From NCBI RefSeq assembly GCF_002355435.1, contig NZ_AP017313.1, positions 4,092,001 through 4,156,000 on the forward strand: a DNA stretch of 64,000 bases, read 5' to 3'. Each line of letters starts with the position of its first letter. The stretch's first letter is position 1. A program made the position numbers and the translations under genes. Below the pieces are notes generated by a model that did no database searches, was not told the DNA's origin, and saw only the letters and a list, made by a program, of their open reading frames with translations. This document shows positions 26,784 to 35,301 of this stretch, one piece after another. Source of the DNA: Mucilaginibacter gotjawali. Lineage in GTDB: Bacteria > Bacteroidota > Bacteroidia > Sphingobacteriales > Sphingobacteriaceae.

Positions 26784-28703
26784 ATGGCACGCTTAAATCT
26801 TTTAGAAGAAACAAGATTTGAAAAACTACCGGTTACGGTGTACCCCGATAAACTTACTGCATCAAAAACAGTTGCAAAACGCATTGCCGATATCATCATC
26901 CGGAAAGCCGCCAAAGGCGAAAACGCTGTACTTGGCCTGGCAACAGGTGTAACGCCTATAGGTGTATACGCCGAATTGGTGCGGCTGCACAAGGAAGATG
27001 GGCTCAGCTTTAAAAATGTAATTACCTTCAACCTGGATGAATATTTTCCAATGTTGCCTTCATCATCACAAAGCTATGATGCTTTTATGAAGGAGCATTT
27101 GTTTAACCATATTGATATTGATTTAACCAACGTACACATCCCTGATGGTACATTAAAACAAGAGGAAGTAGCTGCCTTTTGTTTGGCCTATGAACAAAAG
27201 ATCACCGCATTGGGCGGTCTGGATCTGCAAATATTAGGTATTGGGCGTACTGGTCATATCGGCTTCAATGAGCCCGGCTCTGCACCCAATTCGGGAACAC
27301 GGCTGGTATCACTGGATGACTTAACGCGAAGCGATGCAGCGCATGATTTTGGTGCAAAATCAAAAGTGCCCACCAAAGCCATTACCATGGGGATAGGCAC
27401 AATATTTAAGGCCCGCGAAATCATCCTGATGGCATGGAGCGCCAAAAAAGCGCCAATACTAAAAAAAGCCGTCGAGGGTGATCTATCCGCAGATGTGCCA
27501 GCTACCTACCTGCAACTATCTGATCATGTTGAATTTATAGTTGATAAAGAAGCAGCATCCGAATTAACCCGCTTTAATACCCCATGGCTGGTAAAAGATT
27601 GTGTATGGACCGACCTTTTAATTAAAAAAGCGGTGATCTGGCTTGCCAAAACATTAAACAAGCCGATTTTAAAGTTGACGGATGACGATTACAACAACCA
27701 CGGTATGGCCCAGCTGGCGACCGAAAAAGGGCCTGTTTATAACATCAATATCCAAATATTTAATAAACTGCAGCATACTATAACCGGCTGGCCCGGAGGG
27801 AAACCCAATGCAGATGACAGCCAAAGACCTGAAAGGGCAATACCGGCCCAAAAACGGATCGTTGTGTTTTCGCCGCATCCGGATGATGACGTAATTTCAA
27901 TGGGTGGCACCTTTATCCGCCTTGCCGACCAGGGGCATGATGTGCACGTAGCCTACCAAACATCGGGTAATACCGCAGTTTGGGACGACGACGCATTACG
28001 ATATATCGAGTTCTCGCTTGATTTTTCAAAATCGCAAAACATCAAAGCTGATGCTATAGAAAAATTATATGGCGATACCCGCGGGTTCATCAACACAAAA
28101 CAATCCAACCAGGCTGACCCTGCGGAACTCCAAGCAATAAAAGGGTTGATACGCAAAGGCGAAGCTATTGCCGGTGCGCGGTTTGTAGGTTTGGATGATG
28201 ACCATATTCATTTTCAAAACCTGCCTTTTTACGATAAGCGGAAAACGAACAAAAATGTATCCTACGAAGATGACATTCAACAAACGGTAGCTTTATTGCA
28301 GCAGGTGAAACCGCACCAGGTTTTTGCAGCAGGCGATTTTGCAGATCCGCATGGCACCCATGAAACCTGTTTCAATATCATTTTAGAAGCCTTAAAACGT
28401 CTCAGTAAAACGGAAGCCTGGGTTAACGATTGCTGGCTATGGCTGTACCGTGGCGCATGGTTTGAGTTTGAAACCTACGAGATTGAAATGTGCGTGCCCT
28501 TATCGCCGGACGAAGTAGAGCGAAAGCGTTTGGCCATTTTCAAGCACCAGTCGCAAAAAGACAGGCCGGTATTCCCCGGCGATGATGCAAGGGAATTTTG
28601 GGTACGCGCAGAAGACCGTACCAGCGAGACGGCTAAAATATACAACGAACTTGGGTTAGCGGAGTACGAAGCCATGGAGGCATTTGTAAAATGGAAGTTC
28701 TGA
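26784..28703 (+). CDS. NagB-like deaminase fused to a PIG-L/LmbE-type deacetylase
   Basis: A 639-residue two-domain cytosolic protein, like B. thetaiotaomicron BT_0258. The N-terminal ~290 residues are NagB-like (GLATGVTPIGVYAEL at 51-65, NLDEYF with Asp85, TGHIGFNEPGS with His158 and Glu163), but the NagB catalytic Asp before the GHI motif is Thr156. The C-terminal domain (from ~355) is a zinc deacetylase: VFSPHPDDDVISMGGT (HPDDD 365-369) and DPHGTHE (His523, His526). Together they would deacetylate and deaminate GlcNAc-6-P to fructose-6-P, replacing separate NagA and NagB. The ATG at 26784 is used; a longer frame from 26691 overlaps the kinase gene. 29 bp after the kinase. Confidence 0.88.
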   Translation: MARLNLLEETRFEKLPVTVYPDKLTASKTVAKRIADIIIRKAAKGENAVLGLATGVTPIGVYAELVRLHKEDGLSFKNVITFNLDEYFPMLPSSSQSYDAFMKEHLFNHIDIDLTNVHIPDGTLKQEEVAAFCLAYEQKITALGGLDLQILGIGRTGHIGFNEPGSAPNSGTRLVSLDDLTRSDAAHDFGAKSKVPTKAITMGIGTIFKAREIILMAWSAKKAPILKKAVEGDLSADVPATYLQLSDHVEFIVDKEAASELTRFNTPWLVKDCVWTDLLIKKAVIWLAKTLNKPILKLTDDDYNNHGMAQLATEKGPVYNINIQIFNKLQHTITGWPGGKPNADDSQRPERAIPAQKRIVVFSPHPDDDVISMGGTFIRLADQGHDVHVAYQTSGNTAVWDDDALRYIEFSLDFSKSQNIKADAIEKLYGDTRGFINTKQSNQADPAELQAIKGLIRKGEAIAGARFVGLDDDHIHFQNLPFYDKRKTNKNVSYEDDIQQTVALLQQVKPHQVFAAGDFADPHGTHETCFNIILEALKRLSKTEAWVNDCWLWLYRGAWFEFETYEIEMCVPLSPDEVERKRLAIFKHQSQKDRPVFPGDDAREFWVRAEDRTSETAKIYNELGLAEYEAMEAFVKWKF

Positions 28704-28715
28704 TAAAAAATTAAA

Positions 28716-30104
28716 ATGACTTTAATTAAATCAATCTCCGGCATCAGGGGAACTATTGGCGGCAAGCCTGGTGAAGGCCTCACCCCTTTTGATATTGTTA
28801 AATACACGGCAGCTTATGGCCGTTGGGTGAAACAGACCACAGGTATCCCCAAAATCGTGATCGGGCGGGATGCCCGCATTTCGGGTGAAATGGTAAAAAA
28901 CCTTGTTATTGGCACCCTGATGAGTATTGGTATTGACGTTATAGACATCGGGCTTTCAACCACCCCTACCGTTGAAATTGCTGTTCCCGGCGAAAAAGCA
29001 GGTGGCGGTATCATTATCACCGCCAGCCATAACCCCAAACAATGGAACGCATTAAAATTATTAAATGCGCTTGGCGAATTTATTAATGATGAGGAGGGTA
29101 AGGACGTTTTGGCAATTGCAGAAGATAGCGAGCTTACCTTTAGTAGCGTAGATAAAATAGGTAAAGTAACTGCCGACGATTCCTATCTCCAAAAACACAT
29201 CGACAAAATTTTAGCGCTGCCTTACGTTGATGCTGAGGCGATAAGAAGTGCAGACTTCAGGGTGGTTATTGACTGCGTGAATTCAACAGGTGGCATCTTC
29301 TTACCGCCTTTATTGAATGCGTTGGGAGTTACACAAATAGAGGAACTATTTTGTGTGCCAAACGGGCAATTCCCGCATGACCCGGAGCCTTTGCCCGAAA
29401 ACCTGGTAGCATTATCGGGCAAAGTAATTGAAACCAGGGCAAACCTCGGCATTGCCGTCGACCCTGATGTCGACCGGCTTTGTTTTGCAGACGAGAACGG
29501 CGCTATGTTTGGTGAAGAATATACGCTGGTTGCTGTTGCCGACTATATCATGCAGCGCAATCCCGGGAACACTGTGTCCAACCTGTCTTCGACACGCGCT
29601 TTGCGCGATATTACTGAACTGAACGGAGGCACCTATTATGCATCGGCAGTTGGTGAAGTTAACGTAGTAACAAAAATGAAGGAGACCAACGCGGTTATCG
29701 GCGGCGAAGGTAATGGAGGTATCATTTATCCTGAATTGCATTACGGCAGAGATGCGTTGGTTGGTATCGCTTTATTTTTAACGCACCTGGCAAAAACCGG
29801 TAAAACAGTGTCTGAATTACGCGCAACCTACCCTGCCTACTACATCTCGAAAAACAAGATCATCCTCACTGAAGGTATGGACATTGATGGTTTGTTAAAA
29901 AAGATGGAGCTGAAATACCGGCATCAGCCTTACAGCACAATTGATGGCTTAAAAATTGAATTCGATAAACAGTGGGTGCACCTGCGCAAATCAAATACTG
30001 AACCTGTGATCCGGATCTATGCGGAAGCAGGAACAATGGAGCGCGCTGCGCAATTAGCCGAACAAATCATTACCGACATCCATAAGCTTATTAAAAATCA
30101 GTAA
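28716..30104 (+). CDS. Phosphohexomutase (phosphoglucosamine mutase / phosphomannomutase type)
   Basis: A 462-residue alpha-D-phosphohexomutase. The phosphoserine loop ITASHNPKQWNALK holds Ser104, the metal loop is DPDVDRL (Asp249, 251, 253), the sugar loop GGEGNGGIIYPELHYGRDA is present, and the phosphate-binding RKSNTEPVIRIYAEA closes the protein. The start MTLIKSISGIRGTIGG is typical of the GlmM-like Bacteroidota group. It follows the NagB-PIG-L gene by 12 bp, so in this operon its likely job is GlcNAc-1-P to GlcNAc-6-P, the reverse of the usual biosynthetic GlmM direction. A general mutase role is also possible. Confidence 0.88.
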   Translation: MTLIKSISGIRGTIGGKPGEGLTPFDIVKYTAAYGRWVKQTTGIPKIVIGRDARISGEMVKNLVIGTLMSIGIDVIDIGLSTTPTVEIAVPGEKAGGGIIITASHNPKQWNALKLLNALGEFINDEEGKDVLAIAEDSELTFSSVDKIGKVTADDSYLQKHIDKILALPYVDAEAIRSADFRVVIDCVNSTGGIFLPPLLNALGVTQIEELFCVPNGQFPHDPEPLPENLVALSGKVIETRANLGIAVDPDVDRLCFADENGAMFGEEYTLVAVADYIMQRNPGNTVSNLSSTRALRDITELNGGTYYASAVGEVNVVTKMKETNAVIGGEGNGGIIYPELHYGRDALVGIALFLTHLAKTGKTVSELRATYPAYYISKNKIILTEGMDIDGLLKKMELKYRHQPYSTIDGLKIEFDKQWVHLRKSNTEPVIRIYAEAGTMERAAQLAEQIITDIHKLIKNQ

Positions 30105-30194
30105 AACAAATAGCTTGTGAGACTTTGGACAACATGCTGAATAAAGTAAAAACAAGGCTGCGGGTTTGTCAATTAATCTGACTTGATTTTTCAA

Positions 30195-31013
30195 TCAATT
30201 CAACTTTACATCCCCTCCTGTTTTATCAGCCTCAGGTAAAACAGGACCAACATTTTTATACCCCGCATCCTTAAACTTTTTAAAGCATCCCCTGATATAC
30301 ACCTCCATGTCATAGTCTGTTGATTTTTTTACAAAATCATAAGTTGGGCGATATTGCAGTAAAAAGGCTGCAAGGGTATCGCCTTTCAGATCGGTGATGC
30401 CCGATACGATGCCCCGGTTAAAATGTTCATCCACATATTGCTCATGTTCATCGCGGATGAGCAGCTTATTGAATTTATATTCAGGTGTGCTTTTTTTGGT
30501 GAGGGCCTCAACTAAAGTAAGCAGATTAACCGAAAAAAACTCCCCCGGCGAAAAATTCATGCCATTGGTAAACGCATCAATTACCCTTGGGCCTTTATAA
30601 TTAAACTGCCGGGCAAAGTCGGCCCGGTTGGCGAGGGAATCCTTTTTAAAGTTCCTGTCACCATAAATAGTCACCTCGTTAAGGTTATTTACTGTTGATG
30701 TAAGCTCGATGGTGAGCAGCACGTTTGGCTTGCCTGCAGCAACAAAACGCGTTTGATAGCCCGGGTGTATTATTTTCAGGCTGTCATCAGGATGAGAAAT
30801 TGTGATCTCAAATTGACCAAGCTGGTTGCTGCGGGTGGTAACTAACGCGGCTTTTATAACCACACCACTGATGCATTGCCTGGTGGCTTTATCAATTACC
30901 AAACCCGTAACTTTTTGGGCATAAGAAGTAAGCCCCGATAAAAGGAAAAACAAAACCAATAAATATTTAGCCGGCTTTACCAATTCAAAAAAAGATTCTA
31001 TCAAAAATAGCAA
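30195..31013 (-). CDS. Carboxypeptidase-regulatory-like domain protein
   Basis: A protein of up to 272 residues with a signal peptide (LLVLFFLLSGLTSYAQ) followed by one CarboxypepD_reg-like beta domain (KVTGLVIDKATRQCISGVVI to about residue 105) and a 150-residue helical C-terminal part (FNRGIVSGITDLKGD, DMEVYIRGCFKKF) typical of a Bacteroidota family of unknown function. The start is uncertain: there is no ATG before the signal peptide, so TTG at 31013 or TTG at 30983 must be used. It is convergent with the phosphomutase gene and divergent from the lipoprotein at 31125. Probably periplasmic or outer-membrane associated. Confidence 0.75.
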   Translation of the reverse strand: MLFLIESFFELVKPAKYLLVLFFLLSGLTSYAQKVTGLVIDKATRQCISGVVIKAALVTTRSNQLGQFEITISHPDDSLKIIHPGYQTRFVAAGKPNVLLTIELTSTVNNLNEVTIYGDRNFKKDSLANRADFARQFNYKGPRVIDAFTNGMNFSPGEFFSVNLLTLVEALTKKSTPEYKFNKLLIRDEHEQYVDEHFNRGIVSGITDLKGDTLAAFLLQYRPTYDFVKKSTDYDMEVYIRGCFKKFKDAGYKNVGPVLPEADKTGGDVKLN

Positions 31014-31124
31014 TCTTTAATCGCGTGAGGATTCGTTTAACATCATTTAACAAACCGGAACTTAAAAGATTTCAACACTATCCGGGTTTTATTTTACTTT
31101 CTTTGTGTATAATATTACTGAACA

Positions 31125-31700
31125 ATGAAATCCATTCCATTCCTGTTCCTTATCTTCTCAATAATAATTACCTCATGCAATTATGACGCAAAAAAATCAG
31201 CGCTGGTAAAAAGGCACAAGCAGCCGACCCGCCCGGATGCGGTTGACACGAACAAAATTTTGCTGAGTAGGACATACCTGCATGCTTTTTCAGATCAATC
31301 AAAACTTGACACTTTTAAACTGATTATACGGGGTTCTTCGATCAACACCGGAAGTCTCAAATTCGAGATCATTTCATATAAAAATGAGAAAATTTACAAT
31401 GAAAATTATAGTGCTGTTGATTTGTTAGGTGATCTCGATGATTTATCAGCTAAAGAAAGTGAGGACACTATAAAAAGCCGGTTTAGTCATTTTTTTAACC
31501 CTGATGACTTTTATACCCCGGCGTTAGATCGAAAGTTAGATCTAACTGACACTGATTATGTGGATATAAATACGCAAAAGGACATAAGTGCTGATCCAAC
31601 AGCAGTAGGGTTTATCTATAGCATTGGTTATGAAACCAGCTTAGAAATAGCTTACTCAAAAAAACAGAAGAAAACGCTAGTTTGCTATGCAAGTGATTAA
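31125..31700 (+). CDS. Hypothetical lipoprotein
   Basis: A 191-residue protein with a clear lipobox (FSIIITSCN, Cys18) after a hydrophobic signal. The mature part is rich in Asp, Ser and Lys and has no motif I recognise; a run such as LLGDLDDLSAKESEDTIKSR is strongly acidic. It is the first of two unrecognised genes (31125 and 31768) that may be cotranscribed, the second being a membrane protein 67 bp downstream. No function can be assigned. Confidence 0.7.
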   Translation: MKSIPFLFLIFSIIITSCNYDAKKSALVKRHKQPTRPDAVDTNKILLSRTYLHAFSDQSKLDTFKLIIRGSSINTGSLKFEIISYKNEKIYNENYSAVDLLGDLDDLSAKESEDTIKSRFSHFFNPDDFYTPALDRKLDLTDTDYVDINTQKDISADPTAVGFIYSIGYETSLEIAYSKKQKKTLVCYASD

Positions 31701-31767
31701 TCCTTTGTAAGGGGAACGGCTAGTTCCATCCAAACAAAAATTAAAATCAATTTAATAGATTTATGGC

Positions 31768-32313
31768 ATGATATCATTGCAAGATTACAACCCTCCTCAA
31801 AATAAAGTACTTGGAGCAATCATTTTCATTTTGTTATGGGTTGGCATGGGTTTAATGTTTGCCAACATGATGTTGTTTGATGTTGTTGTTATGCCACTAT
31901 ACCTGGCGCTGTTGCTATGGATTGTGCCCGGTGCAATCCTTACGCCCTATTTAAATAATGCGAACCCAAGCAAAAAACTAAAAGGTCTGGCAAAAATTAT
32001 CATCATGTTCGTTATAAGTATAATAGCGTTTGGCAGTATTACTTTATTTGCCGTTTTAGCACTTGATTATTACCCGGCTAACGGTACACCGCTTACGGTC
32101 CAAAACTTTCCGGTAGTTAAATATGGCTACACCCAGAGCCGTTCCGGCGACAAGACACTTTGCGCTGATATCAGCTATCAAAATCATTACAAGCGTTTTG
32201 ATTTCCCCGAATATAAGCTGACCGACTCAAGTTTGTACCATTATGTTCAACTGCAAACCACGCCGGGATACATTGGTTTTGATGTGATCAGAAGCAAAAA
32301 GCTGGTTAAATAA
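31768..32313 (+). CDS. Hypothetical membrane protein
   Basis: A 181-residue protein with two or three N-terminal membrane segments (about 15-35, 37-60, and 74-97: IIIMFVISIIAFGSITLFAV) and a C-terminal soluble domain of ~80 residues that should face the periplasm. No family recognised. The chosen ATG at 31768 overlaps a decoy ATG at 31763 that reads into a stop after two codons. It lies downstream of the lipoprotein gene and upstream of the glyS promoter. Confidence 0.7.
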   Translation: MISLQDYNPPQNKVLGAIIFILLWVGMGLMFANMMLFDVVVMPLYLALLLWIVPGAILTPYLNNANPSKKLKGLAKIIIMFVISIIAFGSITLFAVLALDYYPANGTPLTVQNFPVVKYGYTQSRSGDKTLCADISYQNHYKRFDFPEYKLTDSSLYHYVQLQTTPGYIGFDVIRSKKLVK

Positions 32314-32355
32314 CATTTGGATTTCACCACATTCCTGCCATAATAGCCTCAAACT

Positions 32356-32400
32356 TTTTCACTTTCGGACTTTCGGACTTTTCCGACTTTCGGACTTTCC
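32356..32400. repeat. CTTTCGGACTTTC tandem repeat
   Basis: Tandem ACTTTCGGACTTTCGGACTT units directly upstream of the glyS -7 box. The inverse complement (GTCCGAAAGTCGG) follows radC at 36002-36043, so this is another dispersed family. Confidence 0.75.
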
Positions 32401-32409
32401 CAAAAATCC

Positions 32410-32417
32410 TATCTTTG
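32410..32417 (+). promoter_or_regulatory. -7 promoter box of glyS (TATCTTTG)
   Basis: TAnnTTTG match ending 7 bases before the glyS ATG at 32425, implying a leaderless or near-leaderless transcript. Confidence 0.65.
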
Positions 32418-32424
32418 CGCTATT

Positions 32425-33906
32425 ATGAGCAAATCAACCGACGAACTTTTTAAAAACGTTATATCGCACGCAAAAGAATATGGCTTTGTTTTTCCTTCCA
32501 GTGAAATTTACGACGGACTAAGCGCCGTTTATGATTACGGGCAAAATGGTGTGGAATTAAAGAACAACATTAAAACCTACTGGTGGAAAGCCATGGTGCA
32601 GATGCACGAGAATATCGTAGGGCTTGATTCTGCCATATTTATGCACCCTACCATCTGGAAAGCCAGCGGACACGTAGATGGTTTCAGCGACCCGATGATC
32701 GATAACAAGGATTCGCAAAAACGCTACCGTGCTGATCAATTGCTGGAGGACAAAATTGCCCGTTATGATAAAGACGGCAAAACCGACAAGGCCGAACAGC
32801 TGCAAATTGAAATGGATAACGCCCTTAAGGCCGAGAATTTGCCGCGCTTAAGGGAATTGATTATAGAACATGAAATTGCCGACCCCGTTAGCGGTACCCG
32901 CAACTGGACAGAGGTGCGTCAGTTTAACCTGATGTTCAGCACGCAGATGGGCGCTGTTGCCGATGATGCCGACCTGATCTATCTCCGCCCCGAAACGGCC
33001 CAGGGCATCTTTGTAAATTACCTGAACGTGCAAAAATCGGGCAGGATGAAAATTCCTTTCGGGATCGCGCAAATTGGCAAGGCCTTCCGTAACGAAGTGA
33101 TCGCCCGCCAGTTTATTATCCGCATGCGCGAATTTGAGCAGATGGAAATGCAATACTTTGTACGCCCCGGCACGCAAAAGGAATGGTTTAACAAATGGAA
33201 AGAAACCCGGTTAAAATGGCACCTTGCCTTAGGTACCGAACCCGAAAAATACCGTTACCACGAGCATACCAAGCTGGCGCATTACGCCGACGCTGCATAT
33301 GATATTGAGTTTGAATTCCCGTTTGGCTTTAAAGAGGTAGAAGGCATCCATAGCCGTACCGATTTCGACCTGAGCCAGCACCAGAAGTTCTCGACCAAAA
33401 AAATGCAATATTTCGATCCGGAAGTTGACCCTGAAACCGGGAAACCTTTTGGTAACTATATCCCTTATGTAATTGAAACCTCCATCGGTTTGGACAGGAT
33501 GTTTTTATTGACGATGATCAACGCCTTTGAGGAAGAAGACCTGAGCACCGAAGAAAAACAAGACAGCCGCACTGTATTAAGGCTTCACCCCTGCCTGGCG
33601 CCGGTTAAAGCCGCTATTTTCCCATTGATTAAAAAAGACGGTTTGCCCGAAAAGGCCCGTGAAATAATGGACAGGCTTAAGGTTGACTTTAACCTGCAAT
33701 ACGAAGAGAAAGACGCCATCGGCAAACGTTACCGCCGCCAGGATGCCATAGGTACCCCATTCTGTATCACCGTTGACCACCAGACATTAGAAGACGATAC
33801 CGTAACCATCCGCTACCGCGACACCATGCAACAGGAACGCGTTAATTCAGCTGAACTGCAAAAGATCATTGGCGATAAGGTGAGCTGGAGGAATTTGCTG
33901 GCATAA
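32425..33906 (+). CDS. glyS: Glycyl-tRNA synthetase (class II, dimeric type)
   Basis: A 493-residue cytosolic aminoacyl-tRNA synthetase that charges tRNA-Gly. This is the eukaryote/archaea-like alpha2 GlyRS (GlyQS type), as usual in Bacteroidota. Class II motifs are visible: YLRPETAQGIFVNY, motif 2 in FRNEVIARQFIIRMREFEQMEMQYF split around the loop, GIHSRTDFDLSQH, and motif 3 in YVIETSIGLDRMFL. The C-terminal anticodon-binding domain starts near 390 (LRLHPCLAPVKAAIFPLIKK) and ends with SAELQKIIGDKVSWRNLLA. Full length, no irregularity. Confidence 0.96.
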   Translation: MSKSTDELFKNVISHAKEYGFVFPSSEIYDGLSAVYDYGQNGVELKNNIKTYWWKAMVQMHENIVGLDSAIFMHPTIWKASGHVDGFSDPMIDNKDSQKRYRADQLLEDKIARYDKDGKTDKAEQLQIEMDNALKAENLPRLRELIIEHEIADPVSGTRNWTEVRQFNLMFSTQMGAVADDADLIYLRPETAQGIFVNYLNVQKSGRMKIPFGIAQIGKAFRNEVIARQFIIRMREFEQMEMQYFVRPGTQKEWFNKWKETRLKWHLALGTEPEKYRYHEHTKLAHYADAAYDIEFEFPFGFKEVEGIHSRTDFDLSQHQKFSTKKMQYFDPEVDPETGKPFGNYIPYVIETSIGLDRMFLLTMINAFEEEDLSTEEKQDSRTVLRLHPCLAPVKAAIFPLIKKDGLPEKAREIMDRLKVDFNLQYEEKDAIGKRYRRQDAIGTPFCITVDHQTLEDDTVTIRYRDTMQQERVNSAELQKIIGDKVSWRNLLA

Positions 33907-33921
33907 GATGTGTGAACCAGG

Positions 33922-33995
33922 ATTCGTAGGATTAGAGGATTAAAGGATTTTGATTTTTTTCAATCCTAAAATCCTTTAATCTTATAAATCTTAGT
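33922..33995. repeat. GGATTAAAGGATTT palindromic repeat
   Basis: Inverted repeat with arms around AGGATTAAAGGATTTTGA and TCAATCCTAAAATCCTTTAA, separated by a T run. It can act as a terminator for glyS. AGGATTAAAGGATT units also look like a dispersed family. Confidence 0.65.
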
Positions 33996-34108
33996 TCAGA
34001 CAAATAACCATCATCTATAAACCCTTCCCCTTCGTCGATTGCTTTTTATATTGCCGGGATTCCTTCGTATTATTGTGAGTATAAATCACCAATTTATCCT
34101 TACTTAAA

Positions 34109-35110
34109 ATGAAAAAACTTATCCTCTCCCTTGTGGTAGTTTCCGCATTTGCTATATCCGCTGTTACTGCTCAAACCTATCGAGTTGCCAAAACCTACCA
34201 TATTAAAAGCAGCGGTGGTTACGATTATATAACGGTTGATTCGCTATCAAACAACCTCTACGTTTCGCATGGCAACCAGGTAAACGTTTTAAACAAAACT
34301 ACCGGCGACTCCATCGGCGTTATCAAAACGGATAAAGATGTACATGGCATTGCATTGGTGCATGCAATGGGCAAAGGCTATATCACCAACGGTGGCGCCA
34401 ACAGCGTAGCAGTTTTCGACCTGAAAACTAATAAAATATTGGGCCATGTGCCTGCCGGCGAATTTGCCGATGGTATATTTTACGATACTTTCTCCAAAAA
34501 AGTGATCAGCTGCAATGGCAAAAGCAAAAACATGACGGTGATTGACCCTTCAACAGACAAAGCCGTAGCCACTATCCAGCTTACCGGTTGGCCCGAAACA
34601 GCTACCAGCGATGGCAAAGGCAGGATCTATGTAAACAATGCCGAAAAAAGCGAGATTGATGTAATTGACGCTAAAACCTATAAAATTATTCATACATGGG
34701 CTTTAGCACCAGGCAAAGGCCCGTCAGGTTTGGCAATGGACCGCAAGACCATGCGCCTGTTTGCAGGTTGCGATGGTAATTTATTAGTGGTGATGGATGC
34801 CACCAATGGAAAAATAGTTACTACCCTCCCTATCGACGATGAATGCGATGCCGTTGGTTTTGATGTAAAGCTAAAAACAGTTTATTCATCCAACGGCGAA
34901 GGCACCTTAACCGTCATCAAAGAAATTACCCCGGATAAGTTTACCGTAGCCCAGGTGTTAAAAACCGAAAAAGGCGCACGCACAAACGCAGTCGACCAAA
35001 TCACCCACAAAATTTATTTACCTACGGCAGATTTTAAACCGAAGGATCCAAAATCTTTCAGGCCAGCTGCGATACCAGGTACCTTCAGGGTTTTGGTGGT
35101 GAGCCAGTAA
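34109..35110 (+). CDS. Secreted YncE-like beta-propeller protein
   Basis: A 333-residue exported protein with a signal peptide (MKKLILSLVVVSAFAISAVTAQ) followed by a seven-bladed-propeller-like repeat pattern: each ~42-residue blade contains an NxVxVxDxKTNK-type strand (NSVAVFDLKTNKILGHVPAG, MTVIDPSTDKAVATIQLTG, EIDVIDAKTYKIIHTW). This is the YncE / 40-residue YVTN repeat family, periplasmic proteins often of unknown ligand. Monocistronic, with three copies of an ACGCAATATTTTGCGT palindrome just downstream. Confidence 0.88.
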   Translation: MKKLILSLVVVSAFAISAVTAQTYRVAKTYHIKSSGGYDYITVDSLSNNLYVSHGNQVNVLNKTTGDSIGVIKTDKDVHGIALVHAMGKGYITNGGANSVAVFDLKTNKILGHVPAGEFADGIFYDTFSKKVISCNGKSKNMTVIDPSTDKAVATIQLTGWPETATSDGKGRIYVNNAEKSEIDVIDAKTYKIIHTWALAPGKGPSGLAMDRKTMRLFAGCDGNLLVVMDATNGKIVTTLPIDDECDAVGFDVKLKTVYSSNGEGTLTVIKEITPDKFTVAQVLKTEKGARTNAVDQITHKIYLPTADFKPKDPKSFRPAAIPGTFRVLVVSQ

Positions 35111-35130
35111 ACCAAACATCGATTTATTGT

Positions 35131-35154
35131 AGAGACGCAATATTTTGCGTCTCT
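35131..35154. repeat. AGACGCAATATTTTGCGTCT palindrome, copy 1
   Basis: 24-base near-perfect palindrome (arms AGAGACGCAATA / TTTTGCGTCTCT). Two more copies follow within 150 bases, at 35174 and 35262. Confidence 0.85.
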
Positions 35155-35173
35155 GGGGTGCCTCTCATAATGC

Positions 35174-35193
35174 AGACGCAATATTTTGCGTCT
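35174..35193. repeat. AGACGCAATATTTTGCGTCT palindrome, copy 2
   Basis: 20-base core identical to the core of copy 1, same orientation. Confidence 0.85.
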
Positions 35194-35261
35194 CCGGGCT
35201 ATAAAAGAATAAACTTTTTATAAATTGTGATCTATTAGGAAACATCCAAAATGCATCTTTC

Positions 35262-35285
35262 AGAGACGCAAAATATTGCGTCTCT
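35262..35285. repeat. AGACGCAATATTTTGCGTCT palindrome, copy 3 (inverted)
   Basis: Exact reverse complement of the 24 bases of copy 1. It lies immediately before the radC start, so it extends the open frame upstream and would mislead gene callers. Confidence 0.85.
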
Positions 35286-35301
35286 AAAAAAGTTTATTCT
35301 A

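Noticed and set aside
35131..35285. Possible CRISPR-like array
   Set aside because: Only three palindromic units, irregular spacing, one inverted, no cas genes.
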